A DNA stretch of 7,490 nucleotides from Bacillota bacterium. Lineage in GTDB: Bacteria; Bacillota; Clostridia; Acetivibrionales; DSM-1351. Of this stretch, positions 5,771-7,490 are shown piece after piece (the stretch's first letter is position 1; each line of letters begins with the position of its first letter). The stretch is taken from NCBI GenBank assembly GCA_023417285.1, contig JAEZFR010000333.1, forward strand, positions 1-7,490. Reading direction: 5' to 3'. Position numbers and translations under genes: made by a program. Under the pieces are notes generated by a model. It was not told the origin of the DNA, did not search any database, and worked only from the letters and a program-made list of their open reading frames with translations.

Positions 5771-6451
5771 TTGGAAAAATTAATAAAAATAATGGTTGCA
5801 GAGGATTTTGATCTTCTTCGTGAAGACCTGTGTGATTTAATAAATTCACAAAGTGATATGAAAGTTGTAGGTGCTGCTGCTTCAGGTAGAGAGATTACAG
5901 AGCTTGCTAGAAAAGAATCAAGTGACATAATCTTAATGGATATTGAGATGGAAAATATTAAAGCCGGAATTACTGCTGCACAAGCCATTTTAGAAGACAA
6001 CCCTCAGCAAAAGATTATTTTTCTTACAGCCCACGAGACAGATAGTATGATATTTACTGCCATGGATACAGGTGCAATAGATTATGTAGTCAAAGGCAGC
6101 AAAGAGGCAGATGTTTTGAAACATATACGTAAAGCGTATGAGGGCAAACCTATTATGGAGACTAATATTCAAGCAAAAATCATGAGTGAATATTCCAGGC
6201 TACGTAAATCGGAAAGAAGCCTTTTGTTCTTTATTAGCAATGTATCTCAACTCACAAGGACAGAAAGGGAATTAATACAATTGCTGCTGCAAGGTAAAAA
6301 GGTAAATGAAATAGCAAAATTGCGCTGTGTTGAGCTAATAACTGTCAAAACTCAAATAAAAAGTTTATTGAGGAAGTTCGGCTGCAGCCGATCAAAAGAA
6401 ATAGTAAAGCTGATTCAAGAGATGAATCTTACCCACTTATTTATAAATTGA
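5771..6451 (+). CDS. NarL/FixJ-family response regulator with LuxR-type HTH
   Basis: DNA-binding partner of the kinase encoded immediately upstream. The product is 226 residues from the TTG at 5771 (233 from the ATG at 5750). Numbering from the longer form, the receiver domain (about 10-125) has the acidic pocket Glu18-Asp19, phosphoacceptor Asp64 in ILMDIEM, Thr93 in FLTAH and Lys115 in VVKGS, so it should be phosphorylatable. A linker of about 40 residues follows, then a GerE/LuxR-type helix-turn-helix (about 167-225): LTRTERELIQLLLQGKKVNEIA, then TVKTQIKSLLRKFG. The usual TVKTH reads TVKTQ. The gene follows the kinase by 26 bases, so the two are co-transcribed. Likely targets are its own operon and the upstream ABC operon, which share the motif TTATGGTTAC; this is inferred. 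Confidence 0.93.
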   Translation: MEKLIKIMVAEDFDLLREDLCDLINSQSDMKVVGAAASGREITELARKESSDIILMDIEMENIKAGITAAQAILEDNPQQKIIFLTAHETDSMIFTAMDTGAIDYVVKGSKEADVLKHIRKAYEGKPIMETNIQAKIMSEYSRLRKSERSLLFFISNVSQLTRTERELIQLLLQGKKVNEIAKLRCVELITVKTQIKSLLRKFGCSRSKEIVKLIQEMNLTHLFIN

Positions 6452-6484
6452 GCTAGTTAAAGAGTGGCGCAGCTCTCCCTTTTT
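6450..6484 (+). terminator. possible weak terminator after the response regulator
   Basis: AGAGT (6461-6465) can pair with GCTCT (6472-6476), and GAGCT (6450-6454) with AGCTC (6471-6475), as alternative short stems. CCC and five T residues (6480-6484) follow. The stems are only 5 bp and lie inside the 3' end of the convergent LacI-type gene, so this is tentative. Confidence 0.3.
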
Positions 6485-7476
6485 GTAATTGTAAAGGGTA
6501 TATCTATCTTTATAGGGAGACTATGACCGTGTTCAATGCGGTCTATCAATGTTTTTGCAGCCATTCTTCCAAGTTCATTTATAGGTATATGAACGGTAGT
6601 AAGCATAGGTGAAACATACTGTGCCATGTCTATATCATCAATGCTGATAATAGAAATGTCTTCTGGCACGCGCAGACCAGCTTCCTTTATGGCCTTCAAG
6701 GCGCCTATGGCAGTTATATCATTAGCACAAAAAATCGCAGTAGCATTTGTTTTATTGTTTATAAGCTTTTTGGCCCCATTGTATCCTCCGTCGGTGGATA
6801 ATTGAGTGTTGATTATATTTTGGTGATTGACAGGCAGACATAGCTCCTTTAGGGCATCACAGTATCCTTTATATCTTACTTCACTGATTGTTTCTCCGAT
6901 ATATCCGATACTTGTATGCTTTAGACTTGCAAGGTATTTTACTGCGGCTGTAGAAGCTCTATAGCCATCGCAGATAACCTGATCAAAGCTATAATCAATA
7001 CTATTTAGTCCGGCATAGAGTATATTTTTATACTGTTTTTTGAGGAATGTGGAAAGGTTTTGGTTAAATCTTCCTAGCACTACAACGCCGTCCACCTTGG
7101 TATTGGTAATTATATTAAAGGTATTAGAACTATTTAAATCAAAAGCGGAAAAGGTATACCTGAGGACAAAACCATGTTTGAAAGCCTCCTTTTCCAAGGA
7201 GCGGGATAAGTCAACAAAAAAAGGTTCATCTATAGCATTTTCAGATCGAGCTACGATACAAGCGATACCTCTGTTTTCACTTACTATGGGCCTTTCGATT
7301 TGTCCAAGCTTCAAGCTTCGTGCAGCAGCATTAGGAATATATCCTGTTTCGCGGACAATTGACCAAATTCTTTCCTGTACCTCGGTGCTTGCTGCTTTTG
7401 TGTCCTTGTTGTTAATAACTCGTGAAACTGTAGAAATTGATACGCCAGCGCGTGCTGCAATATCCTTTAAAGTCAT
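6457..7476 (-). CDS. LacI/GalR-family transcriptional regulator
   Basis: Cytoplasmic, ligand-controlled DNA-binding protein of 339 residues, the usual length for the family. The N-terminal helix-turn-helix reads TLKDIAARAGVSISTVSRVI (2-21), followed by a hinge helix at NAAARSLKL that would insert in the operator minor groove. The rest (about 65-335) is a periplasmic-binding-protein-like effector domain with the expected FCANDITAIGALKAI, VPEDISIISIDD and LTTVHIPINELGRMA segments. The effector is most likely a sugar, as for most family members, but it is not identifiable. The start is firm: GGAGG (CCTCC at 7484-7488 on the plus strand) lies 7 bases upstream of the ATG. It converges on the response-regulator gene with a 5-base gap. 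Its promoter and any genes it controls lie beyond the right edge of the window. Confidence 0.94.
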   Translation of the reverse strand: MTLKDIAARAGVSISTVSRVINNKDTKAASTEVQERIWSIVRETGYIPNAAARSLKLGQIERPIVSENRGIACIVARSENAIDEPFFVDLSRSLEKEAFKHGFVLRYTFSAFDLNSSNTFNIITNTKVDGVVVLGRFNQNLSTFLKKQYKNILYAGLNSIDYSFDQVICDGYRASTAAVKYLASLKHTSIGYIGETISEVRYKGYCDALKELCLPVNHQNIINTQLSTDGGYNGAKKLINNKTNATAIFCANDITAIGALKAIKEAGLRVPEDISIISIDDIDMAQYVSPMLTTVHIPINELGRMAAKTLIDRIEHGHSLPIKIDIPFTITKRESCATL

Positions 7477-7490
7477 GGTAAAACCTCCAT

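Noticed and set aside
6477..6498. CCCTTT...AAAGGG inverted repeat near the LacI-type gene's 3' end.
   Set aside because: A 6-bp stem with a 10-base loop inside coding sequence, with no adjoining T run on the minus strand; not distinct from chance.

Overview
The window looks like a stretch of chromosome from an AT-rich, low-GC Gram-positive anaerobe, most likely a member of the Clostridia. The signs are AT-rich codon use, strong AGGAGG-type ribosome binding sites, a lipoprotein solute-binding protein with a Cys lipobox, and a Bacillus/Clostridium-type glucose-6-phosphate isomerase. The genus cannot be fixed from sequence reading alone. No RNA genes, CRISPR arrays, insertion sequences or phage genes were seen.

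Layout. (1) Positions 1-1040: 3' part of a glucose-6-phosphate isomerase gene (plus strand) whose start lies upstream of the window; its sugar-phosphate-binding loop is unusual. (2) Positions 1121-3806: a three-gene ABC importer operon of the SsuABC/TauABC/NMT1-THI5-like class, in the order permease, ATPase, lipoprotein, closed by a strong intrinsic terminator at 3852-3902. A GAAA-tetraloop hairpin sits just upstream of the lipoprotein gene. (3) Positions 3807-4244: a 438-base, very AT-rich intergenic region with two separate tandem-repeat arrays: about three copies of a 64-bp unit upstream of a TGn-TATAAT promoter, and seven consecutive roughly 12-bp units starting at the promoter and filling the predicted 5' leader. 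(4) Positions 4245-6451: a two-component system, a multi-pass membrane histidine kinase and a NarL/FixJ-type response regulator. (5) Positions 6457-7476, minus strand: a LacI/GalR-family repressor converging on the response regulator with a 5-base gap.

How the parts may work together (inference): the multi-pass kinase senses an unknown signal and phosphorylates the LuxR-type regulator. The 10-mer TTATGGTTAC occurs both just upstream of the ABC operon and inside the 64-bp repeats before the kinase gene, so the regulator may control both operons. The ligand of the transporter is not determined: the sulfonate/taurine/nitrate labels usual for this family are not supported by any enzyme gene or riboswitch in the window. 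The isomerase and the LacI-type regulator are probably separate units; the repressor's promoter and targets lie outside the window.
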